Shown: positions 5,846-14,039, counted from the first letter of the stretch. The stretch: DNA of 16,646 bases from Candidatus Vogelbacteria bacterium CG10_big_fil_rev_8_21_14_0_10_51_16 (GCA_002774795.1 PCYI01000012.1:1-16646), one strand, 5' to 3'. Program-made: numbers and translations. The notes: generated from the letters alone by a model not told the origin.

Positions 5846-6973
5846 ATGAAAAAAACATTGCGTGGCTTTTTCGCTCATATTGATTGGTGGCTTGTAGCTT
5901 CGGTGCTACCTATTCTTGTCGCGGGATGGTTTACGATGAACTCCTTTACGGCGGAGAACTACTTTGCCGAACGCCAGTTGCTGTGGATAGCCGTTTCCTT
6001 TGCTGTTTTCTTTGTTGCCGCGCAAGTAGATTGGCGTTTTTTAAAGCGACCTTGGGTGCTTTTCGGTCTCTATTGCCTCGTGGTAACACTTTTACTCATG
6101 CTTTTCGTAGCCGAATCAGTGCGGGGCATTCAGGCATGGTTTTTGTTGGGAGGTGTTGCTATTGGGCCGAGCGACCTAGCCAGCCTTCTTTCTATAATAT
6201 TACTTGCCAAGTATTTTTCTCGGCGTCACGTTGAAATTGCCAACATCAGGCACGTCTTTGTGTCTGGAGTCTATGTCTTTGTACCGTTCCTTTTGATTGT
6301 GTTACAGCCAAACTTTGGATCAGCGATGATTTTGGCGTTTATTTGGTTTGGCATGGTACTGGTTTCCGGCATCCCAAAAAGATACGTACTCTTTTTATTT
6401 GGATTAGGGACGTGCACTTTTTTAATCATGTGGACACTTGTTTTCAGGCCCTATCAAAAAGAGCGCATCCTTACCTTTGTCGACCCCTTGCGTGATGTTA
6501 GGGGGACTGGTTATAACGCACTGCAGTCACAGATTGCCGTCGGCTCGGGGCGGCTTTGGGGTAAGGGGGTCGGGCACGGCACTCAATCGCGATTGAAGTT
6601 TCTTCCAGAGTACCAGACAGATTTTATTTTTGCCGCTTTTGCCGAAGAGTGGGGGTATGTCGGGGTGCTAATACTCCTGCTTTGTTACGGAGTGCTTATT
6701 GGCCGCATTCTTATTATTTCGACGAGAGGTGCTACAAATTTTGAGATGCTCTTTGGTATGGGGCTCGCGATTTATTTCATTAGCCACATCCTGGTGAACA
6801 TTGGCATGAATGTCGGACTTCTACCTGTCACCGGTATCACTTTGCCATTCATGAGCTATGGTGGTTCCCACTTGCTTACTGAGTTCATGGGCCTCGGTAT
6901 ATTAATGAGCATGCGACGCTACGCTAGGGCCACTCACCGCGACAACATGAAAAACGAATTCTTCGGGACGTGA
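5846..6973 (+). CDS. rodA: RodA/FtsW-family (SEDS) peptidoglycan glycosyltransferase
   Basis: A 375-aa polytopic membrane protein of the SEDS family, which polymerises lipid II into glycan strands together with a class B penicillin-binding protein. About ten membrane segments are visible. The family signature reads FVDPLRDVRGTGYNALQSQ (residues 211-229), with D217 the likely catalytic aspartate, then GSGRLWGKGVG and FLPEYQTDFIFAAFAEEWG (252-270), typical of RodA more than FtsW. The C-terminal signature GITLPFMSYGGSHLL is present. The usual PSE motif in the first half reads PSD (108-110), a conservative change. An AGAGAG stretch lies upstream of the ATG. RodA is favoured over FtsW on the TDFIF motif alone. 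Confidence 0.9.
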   Translation: MKKTLRGFFAHIDWWLVASVLPILVAGWFTMNSFTAENYFAERQLLWIAVSFAVFFVAAQVDWRFLKRPWVLFGLYCLVVTLLLMLFVAESVRGIQAWFLLGGVAIGPSDLASLLSIILLAKYFSRRHVEIANIRHVFVSGVYVFVPFLLIVLQPNFGSAMILAFIWFGMVLVSGIPKRYVLFLFGLGTCTFLIMWTLVFRPYQKERILTFVDPLRDVRGTGYNALQSQIAVGSGRLWGKGVGHGTQSRLKFLPEYQTDFIFAAFAEEWGYVGVLILLLCYGVLIGRILIISTRGATNFEMLFGMGLAIYFISHILVNIGMNVGLLPVTGITLPFMSYGGSHLLTEFMGLGILMSMRRYARATHRDNMKNEFFGT

Positions 6974-7010
6974 GTCGGCTGACCATGCTGTGGACATAAG
7001 AATCCATCTG

Positions 7011-7019
7011 TGGTAATAT
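7011..7019 (+). promoter_or_regulatory. Candidate extended -10 for the sugar transferase gene
   Basis: TGGTAATAT is an extended -10-like element; the expected start near 7026 leaves a leader of about 6 nt before ATG 7032. There is no Shine-Dalgarno site. The gap after the RodA-type gene is only 58 nt, so read-through is also possible. Confidence 0.45.
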
Positions 7020-7031
7020 ATTAGATACGAT

Positions 7032-8357
7032 ATGTTTATCAGTCGCAAAACAGAACTGTTTGTCCTGGTGGCGGGTGACCTTATTTCTATGGTGCTCGCC
7101 CTGTGGTTTACACTTGCCGTTCGCTATGGTGGTCCTGTGGGCGAAGGATTACTGATTACCCACGCCCTTGCTTTTGCCCCAGTCTTCTTTCTCTGGATTA
7201 TTGGATACTATATATTCAATCTCTACGGTAAGCTAACAGTAGCAAGAGAGCGCACCCTCCCACGTACCATTTTGCAGGCACAAGTATGGAACAGTGTGGT
7301 TGCCGCCCTCGTGTTTTATTTCATTCCTCGTTTTGGAGTTACTCCTAAAACCAATCTTTTTATAGACCTGGCACTCTCCTTTATCTTTATACTAACTTGG
7401 CGAATCTTGATAGTGCCTCGTTTGTTGAGACGAAAACCGGAGCATTTACTTGTGGTTGGAGATGGCCCGGAAACGGAAGAGTTAGTAAGCGAATTGAGAG
7501 ATAATCATCGCTACGATTATACCCTGCACAGAGTGCTTGCGGTAAGTAATTCGGCTGATGTTAGACGAGTTATGGGCTCATATCCCATAAGCGCGATTAT
7601 CTTCCGGCAACATAGTGTGACCGAACAAAGAGCTCTTGCCGAGCTCGGCCTCGACCGACTTTTTAATGTGCGACTTCTTGATAAAGACAGGCTGTACGAA
7701 AATCTCTTTGACCGCGTGCCGCTTTCTCAAGTGAATGAGCAGTGGTATTTTGAGTATGGTTCTCTTGAGGTGCACGGCGGTTATGCTCTACTGAAGAGGA
7801 CAACAGACATTGTGGTGGCATTGATGCTTGGCCTCTTGTCGCTCGTCGTTTACCCCTTTGTTTGGCTTGCCATAAAGATAGACGATGGGGGCAGAGTGTT
7901 TATTGTCCAAGAACGCATTGGGCTTGCCGGTGTAGTTTTTGGAGCGCTTAAACTGCGCACCATGAGTAGTAACGATAATGGAGAGTGGGGTAATCCCGGA
8001 AAAGATGCACGCGTAACGCGCGTGGGTCGCATTCTCCGCGCTTCCCGGATTGACGAGTTACCTCAACTTTGGAATGTGCTTGTTGGCGATCTTTCCCTCG
8101 TGGGCCCACGACCTGATATCATCGCACTTGGAAAAAGATTGGCAGACGACATTCCATACTATAGTGTGCGCACCATGGTTCAGCCCGGACTTTCGGGTTG
8201 GGCGCAAATAAACCAAGACCTTCCTCCACGGTCTACGGAGGAAACGCGAGAGAGATTGACTTATGATTTTTACTATTTAAAACATCGCTCTTTTTGGCTT
8301 GATGTGAAGATTTTATTGCGCACAGTCAAGACCCTTCTCTCGCGGAGCGGCCTCTAA
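7032..8357 (+). CDS. Polyprenyl-phosphate sugar phosphotransferase (WbaP/WcaJ type)
   Basis: A 441-aa initiating glycosylphosphotransferase that would move a sugar-1-phosphate from a nucleotide sugar to undecaprenyl phosphate, the first step of exopolysaccharide or surface glycan assembly. The N-terminal half has four hydrophobic segments (about 8-28, 44-66, 83-101, 110-128) and a Rossmann-like part (LLVVGDGPETEELV, about 140). A further membrane segment (about 258-282) leads into the catalytic domain, with KLRTM, the Asp-Glu pair of RIDELPQLWN (D341, E342), DLSLVGPRP (353-361) and PGLSGWAQIN. Length and order fit the PssY/WcaJ-like class. The sugar cannot be read from sequence. The epimerase gene downstream may serve the same glycan pathway. 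Confidence 0.93.
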   Translation: MFISRKTELFVLVAGDLISMVLALWFTLAVRYGGPVGEGLLITHALAFAPVFFLWIIGYYIFNLYGKLTVARERTLPRTILQAQVWNSVVAALVFYFIPRFGVTPKTNLFIDLALSFIFILTWRILIVPRLLRRKPEHLLVVGDGPETEELVSELRDNHRYDYTLHRVLAVSNSADVRRVMGSYPISAIIFRQHSVTEQRALAELGLDRLFNVRLLDKDRLYENLFDRVPLSQVNEQWYFEYGSLEVHGGYALLKRTTDIVVALMLGLLSLVVYPFVWLAIKIDDGGRVFIVQERIGLAGVVFGALKLRTMSSNDNGEWGNPGKDARVTRVGRILRASRIDELPQLWNVLVGDLSLVGPRPDIIALGKRLADDIPYYSVRTMVQPGLSGWAQINQDLPPRSTEETRERLTYDFYYLKHRSFWLDVKILLRTVKTLLSRSGL

Positions 8358-8360
8358 GCC

Positions 8361-8460
8361 GATTTACGATATACGACTTACGATGTAGAAGAAATACGGA
8401 GTAGTGCAAGAAGCGGTAAATGTGTATATTATTCGTAAGTCGTAAGTCGTAAGTCGAATA
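8361..8460 (+). repeat. Intergenic imperfect inverted repeat of the TCGTAAGTCG family
   Basis: GATTTACGATATACGACTTA (8361) faces a TCGTAAG triplet repeat (8433-8456) in inverted orientation across about 45 nt. The words match the palindrome in intron 3 (2234-2299). It fills almost the whole gap between the sugar transferase and epimerase genes and could act as a transcriptional or mRNA-end hairpin. Confidence 0.75.
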
Positions 8461-8468
8461 TCATCTAA

Positions 8469-9554
8469 ATGAGAATTTTAATAACAGGTGCGGCGGGCTA
8501 CGTTGGCGGCATGCTTGCCGATCAGTTTTCGCGTGTTCCCGATGTGCAAGAGATTATTGCCATCGACCTGCTCCCAAGACCGGGATTTCTGCAAGATAAC
8601 AAAAAGATTCGCTGGATAGAGCAGGATTTGTCTGCGGATGGCTGGCAAGGAAAGGTCGGTGTTGACATTCCGGAGGTGGTGGTTCATTGCGCGTGGCAGA
8701 TCCGCGACAGTTATATTTTTGACAAGAAGCAGTATCGTCAAAACGTGGTCGCAGTAGAAAAGCTTTCCAGCTACTGTTTTGAAGGTGGAGTCAAAAAGTT
8801 AATTTACTTCAGCACCATTTCTTCTTATGGTGCTTTTCCCACAAATACCACAACGCATCGTTTTATAGAAAACGACCCACCTCGAGAGAAAGAGTTTCGC
8901 TATGGCGTACAGAAAAAAGAGGCTGAAGTCTTTTTGAAAAAGAGATACTTGGCATCCGACAAAAAGACCCAGGTTTTTATTCTACGTCCCGCTACCATCG
9001 CGGGGCCAAGGGAGAGATATATGATGGGCAAAAAGGGTCTCGTCTATATGCTCCGCCCAGACGAACAAATCGGCCTTGAGCACAAAAAAAGGTTCACGCT
9101 CATGACTCTTTTGCGGCGTTTGTTGTTTGCAATGCCAATAGCGAGCTCGGAATGGTGTCGGCAGTATATTCACGAAGACGATGTCACCGACATTGTCGGA
9201 CTGCTTGTTTTTGGCAAGGTGGTCGACCGTTACGAGGTCTTCAACATCAGTCCGGATGATATTGTTCGTGCGGATGATATGGCCACTATTTTTGGGCGCA
9301 AGAAGCTTTCTGTGCGACCATGGATGGTCCGTCTGGCTTTTGCGCTCGCTTGGCACGTCACTTGGGGCAAGATACCTACCTCTCGAGGAGGATGGCGTTT
9401 TTATTGCTATCCGATTGCCGTCGATGGGAGTAAGATTACTCGCAAGTATCACTTCGCCTACCAATACAGCTCGCGAGACGCACTCACGAAGGACGAGGGG
9501 AGGTATGCTTTTGCAAAAATGGAAAATGTCATACCTACGGGAGATCTGCCGTAG
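8469..9554 (+). CDS. NAD-dependent epimerase/dehydratase (extended SDR family)
   Basis: A 361-aa extended short-chain dehydrogenase/reductase. The N-terminal Rossmann motif is ITGAAGYVGG (GxxGxxG at residues 7-13). An acidic residue after the second strand (AIDLL, about 31-35) suggests NAD binding. The catalytic set is Ser in STISSYG (115-121) and Y145-x3-K149 in YGVQKKEAE. ILRPATIAGP is the usual substrate-domain turn. These enzymes act on nucleotide sugars or sterol-like substrates; the specific substrate is not identifiable. The position after the sugar phosphotransferase suggests glycan precursor synthesis. The C-terminal part (about 310-361) is less typical. There is a 46-nt gap to glyA. 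Confidence 0.87.
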   Translation: MRILITGAAGYVGGMLADQFSRVPDVQEIIAIDLLPRPGFLQDNKKIRWIEQDLSADGWQGKVGVDIPEVVVHCAWQIRDSYIFDKKQYRQNVVAVEKLSSYCFEGGVKKLIYFSTISSYGAFPTNTTTHRFIENDPPREKEFRYGVQKKEAEVFLKKRYLASDKKTQVFILRPATIAGPRERYMMGKKGLVYMLRPDEQIGLEHKKRFTLMTLLRRLLFAMPIASSEWCRQYIHEDDVTDIVGLLVFGKVVDRYEVFNISPDDIVRADDMATIFGRKKLSVRPWMVRLAFALAWHVTWGKIPTSRGGWRFYCYPIAVDGSKITRKYHFAYQYSSRDALTKDEGRYAFAKMENVIPTGDLP

Positions 9555-9600
9555 GCTCGAGAAAATGACAAGTGAAGATTTTACGCCATAGTCTATAAAC

Positions 9601-10923
9601 ATGAATTACGAGTTTCTTAAAAATGAAGACCCCGACGTCTATCGCACTATTGCCGGCGAGCAGAAGCGCGAGGCCGAAGGGCTAGAGCTCATTCCTTCGG
9701 AGAACTACGTTTCGCCGGCCGTCCAAGAGGCGCTCGGTTCCATATTTACCAATAAGTACGCGGAGGGGTTTCCGGGTAAACGCTACTATGGCGGTCAGAG
9801 GTTTACGGACGAGGTGGAGAGTCTCGCCATAGAAAGGGCCAAAGAGCTTTTTCACTGCGACCACGCGAACGTTCAGCCGCTTTCAGGTGCCCCGGCCAAC
9901 TGGGGGGTGTTCGCGGCCTGGCTTGAGCCGGGCGACACGGTTCTCGGCATGGACCTCTCTCATGGCGGGCACTTGACCCACGGGGCGCCCGTTACTTTCG
10001 CCGCCAAAATCTTCAACTTTGTGCGGTATAAAATGAAGGACGTGGAGACGGGGGAGATTGATTATGACGAACTGCGAGAGCTTGCTCTTAAACATAAACC
10101 GAAGATAATCCTCGCCGGCTTCTCGGCCTACCCTCGCGAGTATGATTACGCCAAGTTTGCAGAAATTGCGAACGAAGTGGGGGCGGTGGCTATGGCCGAC
10201 ATGGCCCACATTGCGGGGCTCATCGTCGCTGGGGTGGCCAAGAACCCCTTCGACTACGGCTTTCACGTGATGACCACCACTACCCACAAGACTCTGCGCG
10301 GCCCGCGCGGGGGTATGATTCTCTCGCGCGGCGAGGTGTCGAGCCCACTTAAGGCCCCCGCTAAGACCATCGAGAACCTACCTACTCTGATTGACCGCGC
10401 TGTTTTCCCCGGCATGCAGGGCGGGCCTCACATGCACCAGATCGCGGCCACGGCGGTCTGCCTTGCCGAGGCGGCCACGCCGGAGTTTCGCAGCTACGCG
10501 CGGCAGATTCTCGTGAACGCAAAAACACTCGCCGATGCGTTGATGGCGGGCGGGGCCAAGCTTGTGACGAACGGCACCGACAATCATTTGATGCTCGTCG
10601 ACTGTATGCGCTCCTGGGGGCTTGATGGCAAGGTGGTGGAGGAACTTCTCGACTCTGTCGGCATCACCTTAAACAAAAACGCCGTCCCCGATGATGTAAA
10701 CCCGCCCTTCCGCCCGTCCGGTATTCGCCTCGGCACGCCCGCTTGTACCACCCGCGGTATGAAGGAGGTCGAAATGGAGAAGATTGCCGAATTGATTTTA
10801 CAGACAGTTAAAATTGCCGAGGGCGCGCCCCGCGAAGCTCTGAAAGAGCGGAGTGGGGAGCTCAAAAAAGTCCACAGCGACGTCAAAGCCCTCTGCGCGC
10901 GGTTCCCCATTCCGAGCATGTAA
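9601..10923 (+). CDS. glyA: Serine hydroxymethyltransferase
   Basis: A 440-aa PLP enzyme that interconverts serine and glycine while charging tetrahydrofolate with a one-carbon unit, in the cytosol. Motifs seen: LIPSENYVSPAVQEALGS (31-47), YAEGFPGKRYYGG (53-65), DLSHGGHLTHG, MADMAHIAGLI with D200 and H203, and TTTTHKTLRGPRGG with the PLP-binding K230. Length and motif spacing match E. coli GlyA. The start gives the conventional N-terminus. Its coding sequence is visibly richer in G+C than the neighbours (about 60% in the line at 10261 against about 40% in the line at 8881). The stop codon abuts the RAYT palindrome. FolD, the next enzyme in folate one-carbon flow, follows after that insertion. 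Confidence 0.97.
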   Translation: MNYEFLKNEDPDVYRTIAGEQKREAEGLELIPSENYVSPAVQEALGSIFTNKYAEGFPGKRYYGGQRFTDEVESLAIERAKELFHCDHANVQPLSGAPANWGVFAAWLEPGDTVLGMDLSHGGHLTHGAPVTFAAKIFNFVRYKMKDVETGEIDYDELRELALKHKPKIILAGFSAYPREYDYAKFAEIANEVGAVAMADMAHIAGLIVAGVAKNPFDYGFHVMTTTTHKTLRGPRGGMILSRGEVSSPLKAPAKTIENLPTLIDRAVFPGMQGGPHMHQIAATAVCLAEAATPEFRSYARQILVNAKTLADALMAGGAKLVTNGTDNHLMLVDCMRSWGLDGKVVEELLDSVGITLNKNAVPDDVNPPFRPSGIRLGTPACTTRGMKEVEMEKIAELILQTVKIAEGAPREALKERSGELKKVHSDVKALCARFPIPSM

Positions 10924-10927
10924 TCCC

Positions 10928-10961
10928 CATAGGACTGCCCTTTGCAGAGGGCGGTCCTATG
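10928..10961 (+). repeat. REP-like palindrome, upstream copy
   Basis: CATAGGAC-T-GCCCT and AGGGC-G-GTCCTATG form a 14-bp stem with one mismatch around a TTGCAG loop region. It starts five bases after the glyA stop and could end the glyA transcript as well as mark the transposase substrate. Confidence 0.85.
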
Positions 10962-10974
10962 TTACCATGTGTAC

Positions 10975-11646
10975 ATGGAGAGACAGTTCAACTTTGCTGT
11001 GGGTGAATATTACCACGTGTATACGCGTGGTGTAGATAAGCGGGTAATCTTTCTCGACGATGATGATAGACGTTACTTTCAAAAGCTCCTGTATCTTGCG
11101 AATAACTCCGAACGTATTGTGCTCCGCGATTTGCCCCGAGGAGTGTCTGTCTATCAAATACCGCGGAAAGATACTATCGTAGATATCGGAAAATATACTT
11201 GCATGCCAAATCACGTGCATTTGCTCCTGCACGAGAAACAAGAGCACGGCATTAGTACCTTTATGTCTAAACTACTTACTCCATATGCCATGTACTTCAA
11301 TAAAAAGGCGCAACGGCAGGGGGCTCTTTTTGACGGCAGGTTTCGAGCAAAACATGCGCACGATGATGCTTACTTGCATTACTTGTATGCGTACATTCCA
11401 TTGAACATCATTAAGCTTATCGAGCCTAAATGGAAGGATATGGGAATAAAGAACCTGGCAGGGGCAAAACGTTTTCTGGAATCCTATCCGTTTTCCAGCT
11501 ACCAAGATTATATTGGTGTGGAAAGGAAGGAGGCTGTGCTGTTGAATCGGGAGCCATTTCCGGACTACTTTCAGAAAGTTGATGATTTCAAGTCTTTCAT
11601 TCACGATTGGCTTACGTATCTTGATGAGGATGTTATATCCCCATAG
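10975..11646 (+). CDS. REP-associated tyrosine transposase (RAYT, Y1/IS200-like)
   Basis: A 223-aa HUH single-strand transposase-like protein that in characterised cases binds and cleaves REP hairpins. Seen: the N-terminal FAVGEYYHVYTRGV, the HUH site in CMPNHVHLLL (H80, H82), GALFDGRFRAKH (117-127), and HYLYAYIPLN with Y140 the likely nucleophile. ATG 10975 is chosen because earlier in-frame starts lie inside the upstream palindrome. A weak TACCAT -10 (10963) is positioned for a leaderless start. The TAG stop (11644-11646) lies inside the downstream palindrome, so the last codons belong to the repeat. All catalytic residues are intact, so activity is plausible. Sequence is more A+T-rich than glyA. 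Confidence 0.93.
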   Translation: MERQFNFAVGEYYHVYTRGVDKRVIFLDDDDRRYFQKLLYLANNSERIVLRDLPRGVSVYQIPRKDTIVDIGKYTCMPNHVHLLLHEKQEHGISTFMSKLLTPYAMYFNKKAQRQGALFDGRFRAKHAHDDAYLHYLYAYIPLNIIKLIEPKWKDMGIKNLAGAKRFLESYPFSSYQDYIGVERKEAVLLNREPFPDYFQKVDDFKSFIHDWLTYLDEDVISP

Positions 11647-11678
11647 GACTGCCCTCTGCAAAGGGCAGTCCTATGGGG
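11639..11678 (+). repeat. REP-like palindrome, downstream copy
   Basis: A perfect 17-bp stem (CCCCATAGGACTGCCCT at 11639 and its reverse complement at 11662) with a CTGCAA loop. It is nearly identical to the upstream copy and contains the transposase stop codon. Confidence 0.92.
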
Positions 11679-11698
11679 TGCGGGGCAATTTGGACACA

Positions 11699-12562
11699 AT
11701 GATCATTAACGGTAAGAAAATGGCGGAGGGGATAAAAGCCGAGCTCGCCCGAGAGGTGGCGCTTTTTGAGGAGCCGCCGGTTTTGGGGATTGTGCAGGTG
11801 GGGGACGACCCCGTGGTATCACGTTACGTAGGAGTTAAAAAGAGATTCGGGGAGGCCATCGGGGTGGGAGTTATTCATGAGCAACTATCAGCGTCAGCAT
11901 CGACGGAAGAGGTGGTCGCGACCATAGAACGGTTGAGCTTTTCGGCACAGGGGGAGCCCCGTAAAGTTCTTGACGAACTCGGACCACGGGGCGGGCATCG
12001 CGGACTGATCGTCCAGCTTCCATTGCCACCGACCCTAGATGCGAACACTATTCTTGACAGTATTTCTCTAGAGCATGACGTGGATGTGCTTTCTGAAAGC
12101 GCCTGTGATAACTTTGCTGACGGCACATCCATCGTTGCTCCTCCGGTAGTGGCGGCGATTGCCGAGATATTTAACTTGCATCATGTGGAATTACAAGGAC
12201 GACGGGTGGCAGTAATCGGCTACGGTCGTTTGGTGGGCAAACCCGTCTCTGTTTGGCTACGTCATGAAGGGGCCTTGGTAGATATCTTTACAAAGACAGA
12301 CGACCTTACTGACGCGCTTCATGACCAAGACATCATCATTTCCGGCACGGGTGTACCCGGGCTCATCGCGCCCAATATGGTCCGTGAAGGGGTTGTGTTA
12401 GTAGACGTTGGTACGAGCGATGCAGAAGGAAAACTGAAAGGAGATATAGACGCCACCTGCGCCCCAAAAGCCACCCTCTACACACCCGTTCCCGGCGGGG
12501 TGGGACCACTCACCGTGGCCATGCTTTTCAAAAATCTCATCACTTTGGCAACCAAACAGTAA
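11699..12562 (+). CDS. folD: Bifunctional methylenetetrahydrofolate dehydrogenase/cyclohydrolase, divergent
   Basis: A 287-aa enzyme that oxidises 5,10-methylene-THF and hydrolyses the product to 10-formyl-THF, using the one-carbon unit made by GlyA. Seen: VGDDPVVSRYVGVKK with the Y43-x3-K47 pair, LIVQLPLPPTLD with Q106, the NADP-domain VIGYGRLVGKP (172-182), and the C-terminal TPVPGGVGPLTVAML (262-276). It departs from the family: about 15 extra residues before LIVQLPLP (about 83-100), DVDVL where DVDGF/L is usual, and no PCTP motif (APPV instead). ATG 11699 gives the standard N-terminus; an upstream in-frame start would run through the transposase gene and palindrome. No Shine-Dalgarno site is clear. 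Confidence 0.92.
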   Translation: MIINGKKMAEGIKAELAREVALFEEPPVLGIVQVGDDPVVSRYVGVKKRFGEAIGVGVIHEQLSASASTEEVVATIERLSFSAQGEPRKVLDELGPRGGHRGLIVQLPLPPTLDANTILDSISLEHDVDVLSESACDNFADGTSIVAPPVVAAIAEIFNLHHVELQGRRVAVIGYGRLVGKPVSVWLRHEGALVDIFTKTDDLTDALHDQDIIISGTGVPGLIAPNMVREGVVLVDVGTSDAEGKLKGDIDATCAPKATLYTPVPGGVGPLTVAMLFKNLITLATKQ

Positions 12563-12606
12563 AAGTCCTCCTTGGCCGTGTGGCACCGTTCTATCAAAAA
12601 GCCACT

Positions 12607-12634
12607 TTGTGTTTTTCTGCCGGTTCAGTATACT
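12607..12634 (+). promoter_or_regulatory. Promoter of secD-secF
   Basis: TTGTGT (12607) and TATACT (12629-12634) are separated by 16 nt. The expected start near 12641 leaves a leader of about 4 nt before ATG 12645. Confidence 0.65.
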
Positions 12635-12644
12635 AGACGAACTT

Positions 12645-14039
12645 ATGACAAAAACGAGAATTTGGTCTGCTGTTTTTATCCTCTTGGGGATTTTTCTCTG
12701 GTACTTTGTGGTTGCCTCAGAAAAAGCCCCAGCTGGTACTTTTGGCGGTTTTCCTTTCAGGCTTGGGCTTGATTTACAAGGCGGCGTGGAGCTTGTCTAC
12801 GAAGCCGATGTGTCTGCTTTGCCTGCAGGAGAGGTGGACGAATCAATGGACGCCTTGCGAGACATCATTGAAAGGCGGGTGAATATTCTTGGAGTTTCGG
12901 AGCCGGTCGTGCAAACAGAGACTGGCTCGACTGGCGGCAGGAGGCTTTTGGTCCAACTCCCGGGGGTGACGGACATCGACCAGGCTATAGCCACAATCGG
13001 AGCCACTCCGCTTTTGATTTTTAAAACAGAGCGTCCTGAATCGGAGCGTACTCCTATCCTTGCGGCCCAAGAAAAGGTGCAGGCGGCTCTCACCGCCGGA
13101 GAAGAGCCAGGTGGGGTTGATCTTGGTCTAGCTCGGAATGACCCATACTATGTAGAAACGGCACTTTCCGGACGCTATCTGGACCGTGCCCTTTTGGAGT
13201 TTGACCAGCAGAGTTTTGAGCCGGTGGTAGCCTTGCAGTTCGACAGCGAGGGCACAAAACTTTTCCGAGAGATTACCGAGGCAAATATTGGCAAGAGTGT
13301 CGCCATTTATTTAGACGGGGCCCCCATTTCGTCTCCGGTTGTGAGAGAGGCAATCTCCGGTGGTCGCGCGCAGATTAGCGGTGGCTTTACTCCTCAAGAG
13401 GCGAAGCAGTTGGTGGGTAGGCTCAATTCCGGGGCATTGCCCGTCCCAATCTCTCTTCTTTCAACCCAGTCGGTAGGGGCGACTTTGGGTGACGCCGCTC
13501 TACAGAAAAACATCTGGGCGGGCATATACGGCACTCTGCTGGTGGCTCTTTTTCTTGCTCTTTGGTATCGGGTGCCGGGCGTGGTCGCGGTCGCCTCTCT
13601 TGCCGTCTATGTGGCTTTCATGCTCGCCCTATTTAAGCTTATTCCGGTGACGCTCACCGCCGCCGGCATCGCCGGTTTTATAATGTCAATTGGCATGGCG
13701 GTGGACGCAAACATACTTATATTTGAGCGCACTAAAGAGGAGCTCGGTCGAGGTCGTGCTGTTTCGGACGCTCTTGCCGAAGGCTTTGAGCGGGCGTGGC
13801 TGTCGATTCGTGATTCGAACATCTCGAGTATGATTACAGCCGTGGTCCTCTTTTGGCTCGGGACGAGCTTGGTGAAAGGTTTCGCTCTTACCTTTGGGTT
13901 AGGGGTTTTGGTCTCTATGTTTACTGCTCTTACTGTTACTCGCGCCTTTCTGTTTAGTCTCAAAGTTTCCGACACAAAAGCAACTAAGATTCTTTTCGGC
14001 CAAGGAGTTAATAGGCAACAACTGACAACTGATAACTGA
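12645..14039 (+). CDS. secD: Protein translocase subunit SecD
   Basis: A 464-aa membrane protein that works with SecF to drive late steps of protein export through SecYEG using the proton gradient. An N-terminal membrane segment (about 6-25) is followed by the signature FRLGLDLQGGVELVYEAD (about 37-54), the periplasmic P1 domain (IIERRVNILGVSEPVVQ; RRLLVQLPGV), VAIYLDGAPISSPVV and QAKQLV-type motif GFTPQEAKQLVGRLNSGALP. Five C-terminal membrane segments follow, with MSIGMAVDANILIFERTKEEL. ATG 12645 is supported by the promoter; an upstream in-frame start overlaps the -35 region. The last residues (QQLTTDN) are encoded by an inverted repeat that extends into the spacer. Confidence 0.96.
   Translation: MTKTRIWSAVFILLGIFLWYFVVASEKAPAGTFGGFPFRLGLDLQGGVELVYEADVSALPAGEVDESMDALRDIIERRVNILGVSEPVVQTETGSTGGRRLLVQLPGVTDIDQAIATIGATPLLIFKTERPESERTPILAAQEKVQAALTAGEEPGGVDLGLARNDPYYVETALSGRYLDRALLEFDQQSFEPVVALQFDSEGTKLFREITEANIGKSVAIYLDGAPISSPVVREAISGGRAQISGGFTPQEAKQLVGRLNSGALPVPISLLSTQSVGATLGDAALQKNIWAGIYGTLLVALFLALWYRVPGVVAVASLAVYVAFMLALFKLIPVTLTAAGIAGFIMSIGMAVDANILIFERTKEELGRGRAVSDALAEGFERAWLSIRDSNISSMITAVVLFWLGTSLVKGFALTFGLGVLVSMFTALTVTRAFLFSLKVSDTKATKILFGQGVNRQQLTTDN

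Larger units (their letters stand above)
10924..11678 (+). mobile_element. RAYT-REP element between glyA and folD
   Basis: The unit consists of an upstream palindrome, an IS200-like transposase gene and a downstream palindrome of nearly the same sequence. Both palindromes begin TCCCCATAGGACTGCCCT or nearly so and have the same orientation. The first begins directly after the glyA TAA, and the second ends 20 nt before the folD ATG, so the unit has landed between two functionally linked genes without damaging either. This architecture is that of REP-associated tyrosine transposases with their REP sequences. Confidence 0.8.

Noticed and set aside
8982..9602. Minus-strand 206-aa ORF opposite the epimerase
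   Set aside because: It is antisense to a gene with full SDR motifs; no family features were seen in its translation.
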